DNA of 64,000 nucleotides, taken from positions 1-64,000 of the forward strand of contig NZ_VTTM01000003.1 in NCBI RefSeq assembly GCF_008364795.1. The letters are read 5' to 3'. The DNA comes from Azospirillum oryzae. GTDB lineage: Bacteria > Pseudomonadota > Alphaproteobacteria > Azospirillales > Azospirillaceae. The notes beneath the pieces are model-generated. The model had not been told where the DNA came from, did not search any database, and saw nothing but the letters and a program-made list of their open reading frames with translations. Shown here piece after piece: positions 28,430 through 38,044 of the stretch (position 1 is the stretch's first letter; each line of letters starts with the position of its first letter). A program made the position numbers and the translations under genes.

Positions 28430-30402
28430 ACCGCGCCCAGCAGGCTGTCGGCCATCGCCGCGATCTCCTCGATCGCCGACGCCAGTTCCTCGGCCCCCTT
28501 CGCCTGTTCGCGCGCGGCCTTGGCCGCTTCGGATCCGGAGAGGTTCGCGGCGGCGGTGGCGGCGGCCACCTGTTCCACACCGACGCGGGTCTCGCGCAGG
28601 GCGGCGGTGGTCTCGCTGGCGGCGTCCAGGATCTCGCGGCTGCCGGCGGTGACCACCCGCAGCTCCTGCGTGCCGGCGGTCAGGGTGACGCCGAAGGCGC
28701 GGTGGCGCGCGATCTCGGTCACCGCCGTCGCGGAGACCTCGTCCACGTCGCGGCGCACCCGCAGCATCTGGTCCTGGATGTCGCGGACGATGTCCTTCAC
28801 CCGTTCCGCGCTTTCCGCGCTGTCGCCGGCCAGCTTGCGAATGTCGCCGCTGACCACGGTGAAGCCTCGGCCGAACTCCCCCGCCCGTGCCGCTTCGATG
28901 GAGCCGCTGACCGCCAGCATGCCGGTCTGGATGGCGACGGTGGCGATGGCGTCCACCACCTTGTCGATGCGCCGGCCGAGCCGCTCCAGCGCGTCCAGCC
29001 GTTCACCGGCCCGGCGGGAGGAGTCGACCGCCTCCAGCATGCCGTCCGCCAGCTTTCCGATGGTCTCACGCGTTTCGCCCAGCAGCCCTTCCATCGAGGT
29101 GCAGCGATCGACCGAATCGCTTGCCCGCCCGGCTGCCAGCGTCGCGGCGGCGTCGATCTCCGCGATCGCCGAGGCCAACTGGTGGGTGGCGGCGCTCTGC
29201 GCCTGCGCCCCGCCGGAGATCTGGCCGATGGCGGTCATGATCTGGGCGGCGCCGCGGTTGATCTCCTCGATGGCGGCCGACAGTTCCTCGGCGGCGGAGG
29301 CCAGTTCGTCGGCGGTGGCGGCGAGGTCGGCGGTGCCCTCCAGATCCTCGGCCAGTTCGGACAGCTGGCCGGCGGCGCGCTGGCTCTGGGTCAATGCCAC
29401 GGCCTGCTCGCCCACGGTCCTCAGCGCCTCCTCCGCGGCGGCGGACTGCTCCTCGGCACTGGCGGCGATGGTCTCGGCCCCGCGCAGGGCCTCGCGCGCG
29501 GCCTGATCGGCCTCCACCGCGGCGCGGATGGTCTCCTGCGCGCCCTGGACGATGGTCGACATGTCCGACCGCACGCCCTCCAGCTGCTGGACGATCATGC
29601 GCCCGCGCTCCACCTCCGCCTTGGCGGTGTCGGCGGACGCGATGATGCCGGCGGCAACGGAGGCCACCGCCTCCTGGATTTCCGCGACCATCCCCTGGAT
29701 GTCGTTGGCGCTGCGCTCCGACCGTTCGGCCAGCGCCTGCACCTCGTCGGCGACGACCGCGAAACCCTTGCCCACTTCCCCCGCCCGCGCCGCCTCGATG
29801 GCGGCGTTCAGCGCCAGCAGGTTGGTCTGGTCGGCGATGGCGGCGACGCTCTGCACGATGGTGCCGATCTCCTGCGCCCGGGCCTCCAGGTCGCGCACCA
29901 GCCGCACCGACGCCTCCTGCCGTTCGGCGGCGCGGACGATGCCGTCGATGGACGACAGGATCTGGCCGCTGACGTCCTTCAGCGTGGCCTGCAGCGCCTC
30001 GACCCGCAGCACCGCCTGCTCCGCCGTGCTGCGCGACCGGGTCAGAAGCTCCGACGCGCGGCCGATCATGCGCTGGGACTGCTGGGTGGCGCTGGCCGAT
30101 TCCTCCGCCCCGGCGGCGATCTGCTCCATCGCCCGGCGCAGTTCCTCCGCCGCCGAGGCCGCCTGGGTGACGCCGCTCGCCAGTTCGGTGGCGGCGGCGG
30201 CGATGCCGCTGGCGGCCTGCCGGCGGCGCGAATCGGCACGCGCCCGGCGGCGTTGCGGCGCGCCCGGCGTGGCGGCCGGCGGCGCGGATTCGGTCGTGAC
30301 GGTCTCGTTCCCGGCGGCGGACCGATCCGGATCGCCGGCGGCGCCGGGCTTGCTCCGGGCCGTGTGCGCCGTGTCGATCTTGGTCTTCTTGATGAGTGCC
30401 AT
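28426..30402 (-). CDS. Soluble methyl-accepting chemotaxis protein with two signalling tips
   Basis: 658 residues, almost wholly coiled coil, with no membrane segment and no recognisable ligand domain. The first 70 residues are disordered and charged. A canonical hairpin tip, [20 protein letters not shown], sits near residues 183-205. A second, diverged tip around residues 490-535 contains [20 protein letters not shown], where the standard [10 protein letters not shown] has become [10 protein letters not shown]. The ATG at 30402 opens [15 protein letters not shown]. It is probably a cytoplasmic receptor sensing through partners. Confidence 0.88.
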   Translation of the reverse strand: MALIKKTKIDTAHTARSKPGAAGDPDRSAAGNETVTTESAPPAATPGAPQRRRARADSRRRQAASGIAAAATELASGVTQAASAAEELRRAMEQIAAGAEESASATQQSQRMIGRASELLTRSRSTAEQAVLRVEALQATLKDVSGQILSSIDGIVRAAERQEASVRLVRDLEARAQEIGTIVQSVAAIADQTNLLALNAAIEAARAGEVGKGFAVVADEVQALAERSERSANDIQGMVAEIQEAVASVAAGIIASADTAKAEVERGRMIVQQLEGVRSDMSTIVQGAQETIRAAVEADQAAREALRGAETIAASAEEQSAAAEEALRTVGEQAVALTQSQRAAGQLSELAEDLEGTADLAATADELASAAEELSAAIEEINRGAAQIMTAIGQISGGAQAQSAATHQLASAIAEIDAAATLAAGRASDSVDRCTSMEGLLGETRETIGKLADGMLEAVDSSRRAGERLDALERLGRRIDKVVDAIATVAIQTGMLAVSGSIEAARAGEFGRGFTVVSGDIRKLAGDSAESAERVKDIVRDIQDQMLRVRRDVDEVSATAVTEIARHRAFGVTLTAGTQELRVVTAGSREILDAASETTAALRETRVGVEQVAAATAAANLSGSEAAKAAREQAKGAEELASAIEEIAAMADSLLGAV

Positions 30403-30442
30403 GGTCCTTACCCGCCTTTCCAGCCGGTTGTTCTTGTTGCCG

Positions 30443-31090
30443 TCACGCCACCAGCCGCCCGATATAGCGGCCGAGCGTCGCCTGCAGCGCCCCGGCGGAG
30501 CCGGCGTCGAGCAGCAGGACCACCCGGCCCGCCACTGCCGCCCCGTCGCCGCCCGGCAGGGTCGTGCGCAGATCGATGTGGAACAGCACCGCGGCACCGT
30601 CAGCGGTTGGCGGCGTCCCCGAACATCCCCGCAGGATCTCCGCCGCACCGCCACGGAACACCGCCGGCAGGCCGGTTTCGACCGGCTCGCCCAACAGGTT
30701 GGCGACCAGGGCCAGCGCGCTGTTCAGCACGACGTTGCCCAGCTCCGCCAGAACCTCGTCCTCCAGCTCGGGAACCTCCTCCGCCGGCACGTCGGGCGGC
30801 AGGGCGGCGCGCACCAAGCACAGGCTGCCGGCCTGGGGGAAGACCAGCAGGGCGCAACCGGCGAACAGGCCGCCAAGCGTTTCCGATATGCCCACCAGCG
30901 GCGGCGTCAGCGCCCGGTCCAGCAGCCCGGCCACATCGGCCAGCGGCACCATTTCCACCGATGGAACCGACAGGGTGACCAGCCCGCCCAGCATGCGGCC
31001 GAGCGCCGTCGATGCCCGGCCGATGCCGATGTTGCCCAGTTCGGCCAGCGCGTCGCGCTCCAGCTCGCTCAGCATGGGGGCTGCGATCAC
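30443..31090 (-). CDS. cheC: CheC-family CheY-P phosphatase
   Basis: 215 residues with two active-site-like motifs, [13 protein letters not shown] (Glu17, Asn20) and [15 protein letters not shown] in the second half. This is the duplicated ExxN pattern of CheC. It would dephosphorylate CheY, the job done by CheZ in enteric bacteria. No CheD partner is in the window. The GTG start at 31090 overlaps the upstream cheY stop as GTGA. Confidence 0.9.
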   Translation of the reverse strand: MIAAPMLSELERDALAELGNIGIGRASTALGRMLGGLVTLSVPSVEMVPLADVAGLLDRALTPPLVGISETLGGLFAGCALLVFPQAGSLCLVRAALPPDVPAEEVPELEDEVLAELGNVVLNSALALVANLLGEPVETGLPAVFRGGAAEILRGCSGTPPTADGAAVLFHIDLRTTLPGGDGAAVAGRVVLLLDAGSAGALQATLGRYIGRLVA

Positions 31091-31482
31091 TCCTGAGGGG
31101 CCTGGGCAGGCCGGCGCGGCGGCAGGGCGGTGGAGTTCAGGAAGCGGGCGACCTGCTCCTCCTCCAGCGGCTTGGGCATGAAGGCGGCGCCGACCGCGCG
31201 GATGCCCGACACCACCGCGTCCTGGGCGTTGGCGGTGATGATGGCGATGTGGACGTCGGGGTGGCTCTGGCGCAACTTGGCCGCGGTGTCCACGCCGTTG
31301 TCGCCGGGCATGTTGTAGTCGATGATCGCGACGTCCACCGGCGTGCCCTGCAACGTCTTGAAGAGTTCGTCGCCGTTCGCCGCCTCGACCACCGACCAGT
31401 CGGGCTTGTTGCGCAAGACCATGGCCCGCACATGCATGCGCGAAAGCTTGCTGTCGTCGACGATGATTGCAGTCTTACTCAA
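31087..31482 (-). CDS. cheY: CheY-like response regulator (upstream copy)
   Basis: First gene of the chemosensory operon, a 131-residue receiver with LSKTAIIVDDSKLSRMHVRA, phospho-Asp55 in IIDYNMPG, Thr in IITANAQ and Lys in FMPKPLEE. The start is set at the TTG at 31482, which follows AAAAGG at a suitable distance; another TTG at 31533 would add a basic tail not typical of receivers. It neighbours cheC and may be that phosphatase's preferred target or a phosphate sink. Confidence 0.88.
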   Translation of the reverse strand: MSKTAIIVDDSKLSRMHVRAMVLRNKPDWSVVEAANGDELFKTLQGTPVDVAIIDYNMPGDNGVDTAAKLRQSHPDVHIAIITANAQDAVVSGIRAVGAAFMPKPLEEEQVARFLNSTALPPRRPAQAPQE

Positions 31483-31621
31483 GATATAAGCCTTTTGGAT
31501 GGAGATCGGCCGGCGAAGCCGAATTACGGGCAAGTATACAGAATGAAGATAACCACGCCAGTCCCCTTAATTGCACTCGGGATTTTGCCTGCGCGCCGCC
31601 CGACCGATTCGTGCTATCGAA

Positions 31622-34600
31622 ATGGCCCGTTCCTTCCCTTGGCGCCCCTCGCTCATGCCGCCACCCGCTGCACCCGCCAGAGCCGTCTCCATTAGACTGG
31701 CCGCCCTCCTGCGCGAGGCGCTGGCCCACCACCGCGCCGGCGATCTGGACGGGGCGGAGCGCGCCTATCGCGCCATGCTGGCGGTCGACGGCGGGAATGC
31801 CGACGCGCTGCATCTGCTGGGTGTGCTGCATCACCAGCACGGACGGGATGCCGACGCCGTCCACCTGATCGGACAGGCCATCGCCCGGCGCCCGAAGATG
31901 GCGGAGCAGCATGCCAACCTCGGCCTCGCCCTCCATGCCCTGGGCCGGCTGGAGGAGGCGGAGGCGGAATACCGCCGGGCGCTCGCCCTGCGCGAGGCCT
32001 ATGCGGAGGCGCACAACAGCCTGGGCAGCGCCCTGCAGGATCGGGGCCGGCTGGCGGAGGCCGCGCTCCACTACCGCCGCGCGCTCGATCTCGACGCCGG
32101 CTATGCAGAGGCCTGGGCCAATCTCGGCACGCTGCTGCGGGCGCAGGATGACTATGGCGAGGCGGAAACGGCGCTGCGCCACGCCCTGCGGCTCGACCCC
32201 GGCCATGCCACCGCCCTGACCAACCTCGGCGTCGTGCTGAAGGAGACCGGACGCACCGGCGAGGCCGAGGCCGCGCATCTGGAAGCGCTGCGCCTCGCCC
32301 CCGGCGATGCCGAGACGATGGTGAACCTCGCCCTGCTGCGCGAGGCGCAGGGGCGCGGCGAGGAGGCGGAGGCGCTCTATCGCAACGCTCTCGTCCATGC
32401 TCCCGGCTTCGCGCTGGCCCGCTGGAACCTCGCCCTGCGGCTGCTCGGCCGCGGCCGGCTGGCCGAGGGGTGGGACGAGTATGAGGCCCGCTTCGCCTCC
32501 CGCCGCGTGTCCGCCGGGCGCAGCATCGCCCTGCCGGTCTGGGATGGCGCGACCGGCCGGCGCCTGCTGGTCTGGCGCGAACAGGGGCTGGGCGACGAGC
32601 TAATGTTCGGCACCGCACTGCCCGACCTCGCCGCAAAGCTGGGTCCGGCGGCGCTGGTGGTGGAGGTCGATGCCCGCCTGACCGGGCTGGTCGGCCGTGC
32701 CCTGCCCGGCGTCACGGTGCGGGCGGAGACCGTCGATCCGACCGACGCCGCCACCGTTGCCGAGGCCCATCTGCCGATGGGATCGCTTCCCCGGCTGCTG
32801 CGCCCGACCCTGGCCGATTTTCCCGCCCGGCCGTCCTGGCTGGCGCCGGATCCGGCGCGCGCCATGGAATGGGCGGAGCGGCTGGCTGCATTGGGGCCGG
32901 GTTTGCGCGTCGGCATCTGTTGGGGCAGCCAGAACATGCTGGGGGAGCGCAAGGCCTCCTACACCGCGCTCGCCGACTGGGCGCCGCTGTTGGCCCTGCC
33001 CGGCCTGATCCCGGTCACCCTGCAATATGACGGGCGCGAGGCGGAGATCGCGGCGGTCGAAGCCAACCTGGACCTGCGCATCCACCGCTGGCCCGGCACC
33101 GACCTGAAAAACGATCTGGAAGGCGTCGCCGCGCTGATCGCCAACCTCGACCTCGTGGTGACGGTGGCGAGTTCGGTCGGCGAGATGGCGGGCGCGCTGG
33201 GGGTGCCGGTCTGGCGCTTCGGCCCGGCCGGCGACTGGACGGCGCTGAGCAGCGGCGTGCGGCCCTGGTTCCCATCGATGCGGCTGTGGAGCACGCGCCC
33301 CGGCGAAGGGTTGGCCGACGTTCTGGCAAGAATGTCGGCGGAGCTGCACCGGCTGGTCCCTGCCTTGCCCATTGATGAATGGCTTGCCGAAGCCCGCTCG
33401 CTTCATGAATCAGGCCACTGGCCCGAGGCGGAGAAGGCTTACCAGCGCATCCTCGACCAGGGTGGCGAGATGCCGGCGGCACTGGAGGGCTACGCGCTAC
33501 TCGGCCATCAGGCCGGCCGTCCCGACATCGCCGCCACCCTGCTGAGCCGCGCCATCGCGGTGGAGCCGACCGCCGGCCGCCACAAGCGCCGCGCGCTGGC
33601 CCACCAGGAAATGGGCGCTCTGGCCGACGCCGAGGCCGACTGGCTGGCCGCCGCCACACTCGCCCCCGATGACGTCGAGGCGCTCGGCAATCTCGGCGCA
33701 CTGCGCCTGTCCCGTGGCGCGGCGGCCGAGGCGGCCGAGGCGACCGACGCGGCGCGGCGTCTCGCCCCCTTCCATGCCGGGCTGTGGGCCAATGCCGGGC
33801 TGGCGCGGCAGGGGGCGGGCAACGACGGCCTGCCCTTCTTCCGGCGAGCACTCGCCCTCGATCCGGCGCTGGCGGAGGCCTGGACCGCCCTGTCGGCCGA
33901 TGCCTTGCGTGACACCGACCATGCCGCCGAGGCGGAGCGTGCCGCCAGCCGGGCCTTGCGCCTGCGCCCCGGCGATCCGGCGGCGACCAGCAACATGGGA
34001 CTGGCGGCCCTGGCGCTCGACCGGCCGGCCGACGCGGTGGCGCATCTGCGGCTGGCGCTCCAGGGCCGGCCGGGCGACCTCGGCACGCTCGGCAACCTCG
34101 CATTGGCGTTGGAGCGGGCGGGCGACGGCAATGCCGCCGGATTGGCTTGGTGGCGGGTGATCCTATTCGCCCCCGGCACCGGCGCCGGCTGGGCCGGGCT
34201 GGCCGATCTCCGGCAGCGGCAGGGCCGGCTCGACGCCGCGCTGAAGGGCTGGGGCCGTGCCCTGGCGCTGGAGCCGGCGCGGGCCGACTGGCGCTACAAT
34301 CTCGGCAACGCCCTGCACGCCGCCGGCCGCCCTGCCGAGGCGGACGCGGCCTATCGCCGGGCGGTGGAGGACGACCCGACCCTGACGCTCGCCACCTTCA
34401 ACCGCGGTTACGCGGCACTGGCGCGGGGGGAGATTGCCGAGGGCTGGGCCGGGCTGGAGGCACGCTTCGCCGCCGGGCAGGCCCTGCCCGACCGCCGCTT
34501 CCGCATTCCCGCCTGGGATGGCGGCGATCCGGCCGGAAAGACCGTTCTGGTCTGGCGCGAGCAGGGGGTGGGCGACGAGCTGATGTTCAGCGCCTGCTAC

Positions 34601-35512
34601 GCCGACCTGATCGCGCGCGCCGGCCGGGTGGTTCTGGAATGCGAGCCGCGGCTGGTGGAGTTGTTCGCTCGGTCATTCCCACAGGCGCTGGTGCGGGCGG
34701 CGACGGACGATCCGGTGGACGCCGACTGCCACGCCCCGGCAGGGTCGCTGCCCTTGCTGCTGGGCTGGGGATTGAGCGGCTTTCCGGCGCAGGGTGGATG
34801 GCTGCGGGCGGACGGCGCGGCGGTGGAGCGGTGGCGGGGGTGGGTGGGTGGATTGAGTGGCGACGACGGCCCCCTCCCTAACCCTCCCCCGCCTTCGGCA
34901 GGAGAGGGAACTGCCGCCGCTTTGCGATCAAGCGGCGCCGCCAAGCATCCTGCCCCCTCTCCCGCCAAAGGCGGGGGAGGGATGGGGAGGGGGCAGCGGA
35001 TGCAGACGCCCAACCCCGCCCTCACCATCGGCCTCTGCTGGCGCAGCGGCCTGCGCAGCACCTTGCGCGACGCCAACTACGCCCCGCTGGCCGACTGGGC
35101 GCCGATCCTCACCCTGCCCGGCCTGCGCCTGATCAATCTTCAATACGACGATTGCGAAGCCGAACTCGCCGAGGCCGAACACCGTTTCGGCATCGCCATC
35201 CACCGCCCGCCGCTCGATCTGAAGAACGACCTCGACGGCGCGGCGGCCCTGACGGCGGCGCTGGATCTGGTGATCTCCGCCGGAACGTCGGTGGCGGAGA
35301 TGGCCGGCGCGCTTGGCGTGCCGGTCTGGCGGATCGGGCCGGCGGGAGACTGGACGGCGCTCGGCACCGGCTGCCGGCCCTGGTATCCGTCGATGCGGCT
35401 GTTCGGGCCGCGGCCGGGGGAAACGCTCGGCGACGCGCTCAGCGCCGCCGGGCGTGCTCTCATGGACCTCAGAAGGCCGGCCCTTAGAAAGCGGGAACCA
35501 CGGCGTTCTTGA
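31622..35512 (+). CDS. Tandem TPR plus glycosyltransferase-like protein
   Basis: 1296 residues made of two copies of one unit. Each has TPR repeats (about 20-300 and 585-945) followed by a GT-B, heptosyltransferase-like domain (about 310-580 and 970-1290). The GT domains share LVWREQGLGDELMF / LVWREQGVGDELMF, YxxLADWAPxLxLPGL and GEMAGALGVPVWR. The layout resembles FlmG-type flagellin glycosyltransferases. It starts 139 bases from the divergent chemosensory operon. The ATG at 31622 or at 31655 is possible. A palindromic element interrupts the second GT domain in frame. The 3' end overlaps metQ by 29 bases. Confidence 0.82.
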   Translation: MARSFPWRPSLMPPPAAPARAVSIRLAALLREALAHHRAGDLDGAERAYRAMLAVDGGNADALHLLGVLHHQHGRDADAVHLIGQAIARRPKMAEQHANLGLALHALGRLEEAEAEYRRALALREAYAEAHNSLGSALQDRGRLAEAALHYRRALDLDAGYAEAWANLGTLLRAQDDYGEAETALRHALRLDPGHATALTNLGVVLKETGRTGEAEAAHLEALRLAPGDAETMVNLALLREAQGRGEEAEALYRNALVHAPGFALARWNLALRLLGRGRLAEGWDEYEARFASRRVSAGRSIALPVWDGATGRRLLVWREQGLGDELMFGTALPDLAAKLGPAALVVEVDARLTGLVGRALPGVTVRAETVDPTDAATVAEAHLPMGSLPRLLRPTLADFPARPSWLAPDPARAMEWAERLAALGPGLRVGICWGSQNMLGERKASYTALADWAPLLALPGLIPVTLQYDGREAEIAAVEANLDLRIHRWPGTDLKNDLEGVAALIANLDLVVTVASSVGEMAGALGVPVWRFGPAGDWTALSSGVRPWFPSMRLWSTRPGEGLADVLARMSAELHRLVPALPIDEWLAEARSLHESGHWPEAEKAYQRILDQGGEMPAALEGYALLGHQAGRPDIAATLLSRAIAVEPTAGRHKRRALAHQEMGALADAEADWLAAATLAPDDVEALGNLGALRLSRGAAAEAAEATDAARRLAPFHAGLWANAGLARQGAGNDGLPFFRRALALDPALAEAWTALSADALRDTDHAAEAERAASRALRLRPGDPAATSNMGLAALALDRPADAVAHLRLALQGRPGDLGTLGNLALALERAGDGNAAGLAWWRVILFAPGTGAGWAGLADLRQRQGRLDAALKGWGRALALEPARADWRYNLGNALHAAGRPAEADAAYRRAVEDDPTLTLATFNRGYAALARGEIAEGWAGLEARFAAGQALPDRRFRIPAWDGGDPAGKTVLVWREQGVGDELMFSACYADLIARAGRVVLECEPRLVELFARSFPQALVRAATDDPVDADCHAPAGSLPLLLGWGLSGFPAQGGWLRADGAAVERWRGWVGGLSGDDGPLPNPPPPSAGEGTAAALRSSGAAKHPAPSPAKGGGGMGRGQRMQTPNPALTIGLCWRSGLRSTLRDANYAPLADWAPILTLPGLRLINLQYDDCEAELAEAEHRFGIAIHRPPLDLKNDLDGAAALTAALDLVISAGTSVAEMAGALGVPVWRIGPAGDWTALGTGCRPWYPSMRLFGPRPGETLGDALSAAGRALMDLRRPALRKREPRRS
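34870..34993. repeat. In-frame palindromic element, copy 4
   Basis: 124 bases inside the TPR/glycosyltransferase gene, with arms CCCCCTCCCTAACCCTCCCC and GGGGAGGGATGGGGAGGGGG. It matches the reverse strand of copy 1 (1404-1524), including the core ACTGCCGCCGCTT and CAAGCATCCTGCCCCC. Translated, it adds about 40 low-complexity Pro/Gly/Ala residues before PNPALTIGLCWRSG. The first half of the same protein has no such insert at the matching place. Confidence 0.85.
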
Positions 35513-36275
35513 ACTTGGTGAGGATGAATTCCTTCACCTCCGGGCTGTTGTAGGCCTTCACCAGCTTGGCGACCCAGGGCTTGTCCTTGTCGGCCTTGCG
35601 CACGGCGATGACGTTGGCATAGGGGCTGTCCGCCGCCTCGCGGGCGATTGCGTCCTTGACCGGGTCGATGCCGGCCTCCAACGCGAAGTTGGTGTTGATG
35701 GCGGCGACGGTCACGTCATCCAGCGAGCGCGGCAGCTGGGCGGCGTCCAGTTCGACGATCTCCAGCTTCTTCGGGTTCTCGACGATGTCGATCGGCGAGG
35801 CCTTCAGATTGCCGCCGTCCTTCAGCTTGATCAGCCCCTTGGCCTGCAGCAGCAGCAGGACGCGGCCGCCGTTGGTCGGGTCGTTGGGGATGGCGACCTT
35901 GGCGCCCGACGGCAGCTCGTCCAGGCTCTTGACCTTCTTGGAATAGATGCCGATCGGGTAGACCACCGTCTTGCCGACGCTGACCAGATCGAAGCCGCGG
36001 TCCTTCACCTGGTTGTCCAGATAGGGCTGGTGCTGGAAGCTGTTGGCGTCCAGGTCGCCGCCGGCCAGCGCCTGGTTCGGGATGACGTAGTCGGTGAACT
36101 CGATGATCTGGATGTCCAGCCCGTCCTTGGCGGCGATGGGCTTCACCGCCTCCAGGATCTGGGCGTGCGGACCGGCGGTGACGCCGACCTTGATGGTCTC
36201 GGCAGAAGCACCGAAGGCAACGGCCAGGGTGGCGGCGCCGGCCAACAGGGAAGCCAGCGAACGGAAGCGCAGCAT
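35484..36275 (-). CDS. metQ: MetQ-type methionine-binding protein, copy 1
   Basis: Periplasmic binding protein of the NlpA/MetQ family, 263 residues. The signal peptide runs to ASA-ETIKVGV, then GPHAQILEAV, the YVIPNQALAGGDLDANSFQH pocket region and IPNDPTNGGRVL. No lipobox Cys is present, so it is soluble rather than anchored. The ATG at 36275 has GAGGAG eight bases upstream, which decides it over a GTG at 36284. It is last in the met operon, after metI. Confidence 0.92.
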   Translation of the reverse strand: MLRFRSLASLLAGAATLAVAFGASAETIKVGVTAGPHAQILEAVKPIAAKDGLDIQIIEFTDYVIPNQALAGGDLDANSFQHQPYLDNQVKDRGFDLVSVGKTVVYPIGIYSKKVKSLDELPSGAKVAIPNDPTNGGRVLLLLQAKGLIKLKDGGNLKASPIDIVENPKKLEIVELDAAQLPRSLDDVTVAAINTNFALEAGIDPVKDAIAREAADSPYANVIAVRKADKDKPWVAKLVKAYNSPEVKEFILTKFKNAVVPAF

Positions 36276-36301
36276 CTCGAACACTCCTCGAGTTTTTTGG
36301 G

Positions 36302-36970
36302 TCAGGATTTCAGATTGCGTTTGTTGACGCGGCGGGCGATCCAGTCGCCCGTCGATTGAACGATCTGCACCAGCACGATCAGCACGATCACCACCGCCAG
36401 CATCACCTCCGGCAGGAAGCGCTGATAGCCGTAGCGGATTCCGAGGTCGCCAAGCCCGCCGCCGCCGACCGCGCCCACCATGGCCGAATAGCCGACGAGG
36501 CTGACCGCTGACAGGGTCAGGCCGGCGACGATGCCCGGCAGGGCTTCAGGCAGCAGAACCTTGCGGATGATCTGGAACGGCGTAGCGCCCATCGCCTGCG
36601 CCGCCTCGACCAGCCCGCGGTCGACCTCGCGCACCGCATTCTCCACCACACGGGCGATGAAGGGGGCGGCGGCGACGGTCAGCGGCACGATGGCGGCATT
36701 GGTGCCGATGGAAGTGCCGGCGATCAGCCGGGTGAAGGGGATGATCGCCACCACCAGAATGATGAAGGGGGTGGAGCGGGTCATGTTGACCACCGCCCCC
36801 ATCACCTTGTTGAAGGCGAAGTTCTGCAGCAGCTCGCCCCGGCCGGTGACGGCCAGCATCACGCCGATGGGCAGGCCGATCAGCGTCCCGATGGCGCCCG
36901 ACACCGCCACCATGTGCAGCGTGTCGAGCAGCCCCTTGATCAGCAGGTCAATGATTTGCGGGGAGAGCAT
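36302..36970 (-). CDS. metI: MetI, methionine ABC permease
   Basis: Inner-membrane permease, 222 residues with five helices. The EAA loop region EAAQAMGATPFQIIRKVLLPEALPG contacts MetN. Signature text includes TRSTPFIILVVAIIPFTR and MVGAVGGGGLGDLGIRYGYQRF. The ATG at 36970 lies 23 bases inside metN, so the two are coupled. It forms the MetN2I2 importer fed by either MetQ. Confidence 0.95.
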   Translation of the reverse strand: MLSPQIIDLLIKGLLDTLHMVAVSGAIGTLIGLPIGVMLAVTGRGELLQNFAFNKVMGAVVNMTRSTPFIILVVAIIPFTRLIAGTSIGTNAAIVPLTVAAAPFIARVVENAVREVDRGLVEAAQAMGATPFQIIRKVLLPEALPGIVAGLTLSAVSLVGYSAMVGAVGGGGLGDLGIRYGYQRFLPEVMLAVVIVLIVLVQIVQSTGDWIARRVNKRNLKS

Positions 36971-38003
36971 GGCCCAACACCTCGACACCCAGATTGTTCT
37001 CTTTGACCAGAGCCATGGCGGCATCGACCTTGGCCTGATCGCCCAGCGCCTCCACCACCAGCGTGCCGAAGGGCGCGCCCTGGATCTCGTCGATCTGGCC
37101 GTGCCAGATGTTCAGGTCCAGGTCCAGATGGCGGCTGATGGCGCTGATGACCGGGGTGGTCGCCTTCTCGCCGGTGAAGGTGATGCGCAGCACCGGATTG
37201 CTGCCGGGACCGGGTTGGGGCGATAGCCGGCCGCGCAGGCTGTCGGGGATGCCGCGGTTGATGACGGGATCGACGAAGCTGCGTGTGGTCGGGTGCCTGG
37301 GATGGGCGAAGATGTCGAAGACCGGCCCCTGTTCGATCACCCGGCCGCCTTCCATCACCGCCACCTTGTGACAGATCTCCTTGATGACGGCGATCTCGTG
37401 GGTGATCAGCACGATGGTCAGCCCCAGCCGCCGGTTGATGTCGGCCAGCAGATGCAGGATCTGCGTCGTCGTCTCCGGATCGAGGGCGGAGGTCGCCTCG
37501 TCCGACAGCAGCACCTTCGGCTTGCTGGCAAGCGCGCGGGCGATGCCGACACGCTGCTTCTGCCCGCCCGACAGCTCCGCCGGGTAGCGGTCGCGCTTGT
37601 CGGCCAGCCCGACGAGGTCGAGCAGCGGCTCCACCGTCCGACGGATCTCCGCCTTCGGCGTACCGGCCAGTTCCAGCGGCAGCGCCACATTGTCGAAGAC
37701 GGTGCGCGAGGACAATAGGTTGAAGTGCTGGAAGATCATGCCGATGGAATGGCGGGCCCGGCGCAGTTCCGCCGCCGACAGGGCGGTCATCTCCACCCCG
37801 TCCACCATCACGCTGCCCGAACTCGGGCTTTCCAGCAGGTTGACTGTGCGCAGCAGCGTCGATTTCCCGGCGCCCGACCGGCCGATGATCCCGAAGACCT
37901 CGCCGCGTCCGATGGAAAGGTCGATGTCCGCCAGCGCATGGACCGGAGCCCCGCCGCCACGTGCGGCATAAGTCTTGTGAATGTTTGTTAGCGTTATCAT
38001 CAT
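36948..38003 (-). CDS. metN: MetN, methionine ABC ATPase
   Basis: 351 residues. The ATPase domain has Walker A GRSGAGKST, the Q-loop in MIFQHFNLLSSRTV, the signature LSGGQKQRVGIAR and Walker B VLLSDEATSALDP. The C-terminal NIL domain (about residues 265-345) binds methionine and trans-inhibits uptake when the cell is replete. It starts ATG-ATG at 38003 and overlaps metI. Confidence 0.95.
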   Translation of the reverse strand: MMITLTNIHKTYAARGGGAPVHALADIDLSIGRGEVFGIIGRSGAGKSTLLRTVNLLESPSSGSVMVDGVEMTALSAAELRRARHSIGMIFQHFNLLSSRTVFDNVALPLELAGTPKAEIRRTVEPLLDLVGLADKRDRYPAELSGGQKQRVGIARALASKPKVLLSDEATSALDPETTTQILHLLADINRRLGLTIVLITHEIAVIKEICHKVAVMEGGRVIEQGPVFDIFAHPRHPTTRSFVDPVINRGIPDSLRGRLSPQPGPGSNPVLRITFTGEKATTPVISAISRHLDLDLNIWHGQIDEIQGAPFGTLVVEALGDQAKVDAAMALVKENNLGVEVLGHALPANH

Positions 38004-38044
38004 TTATTCGGCAAAAGGGGACGTCCTGCGTCCCCCCAGCCCCC

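Noticed and set aside
28702..30978. Open frame of 758 codons antisense to the receptor gene
   Set aside because: Repetitive shadow of the coiled-coil gene's codon pattern.
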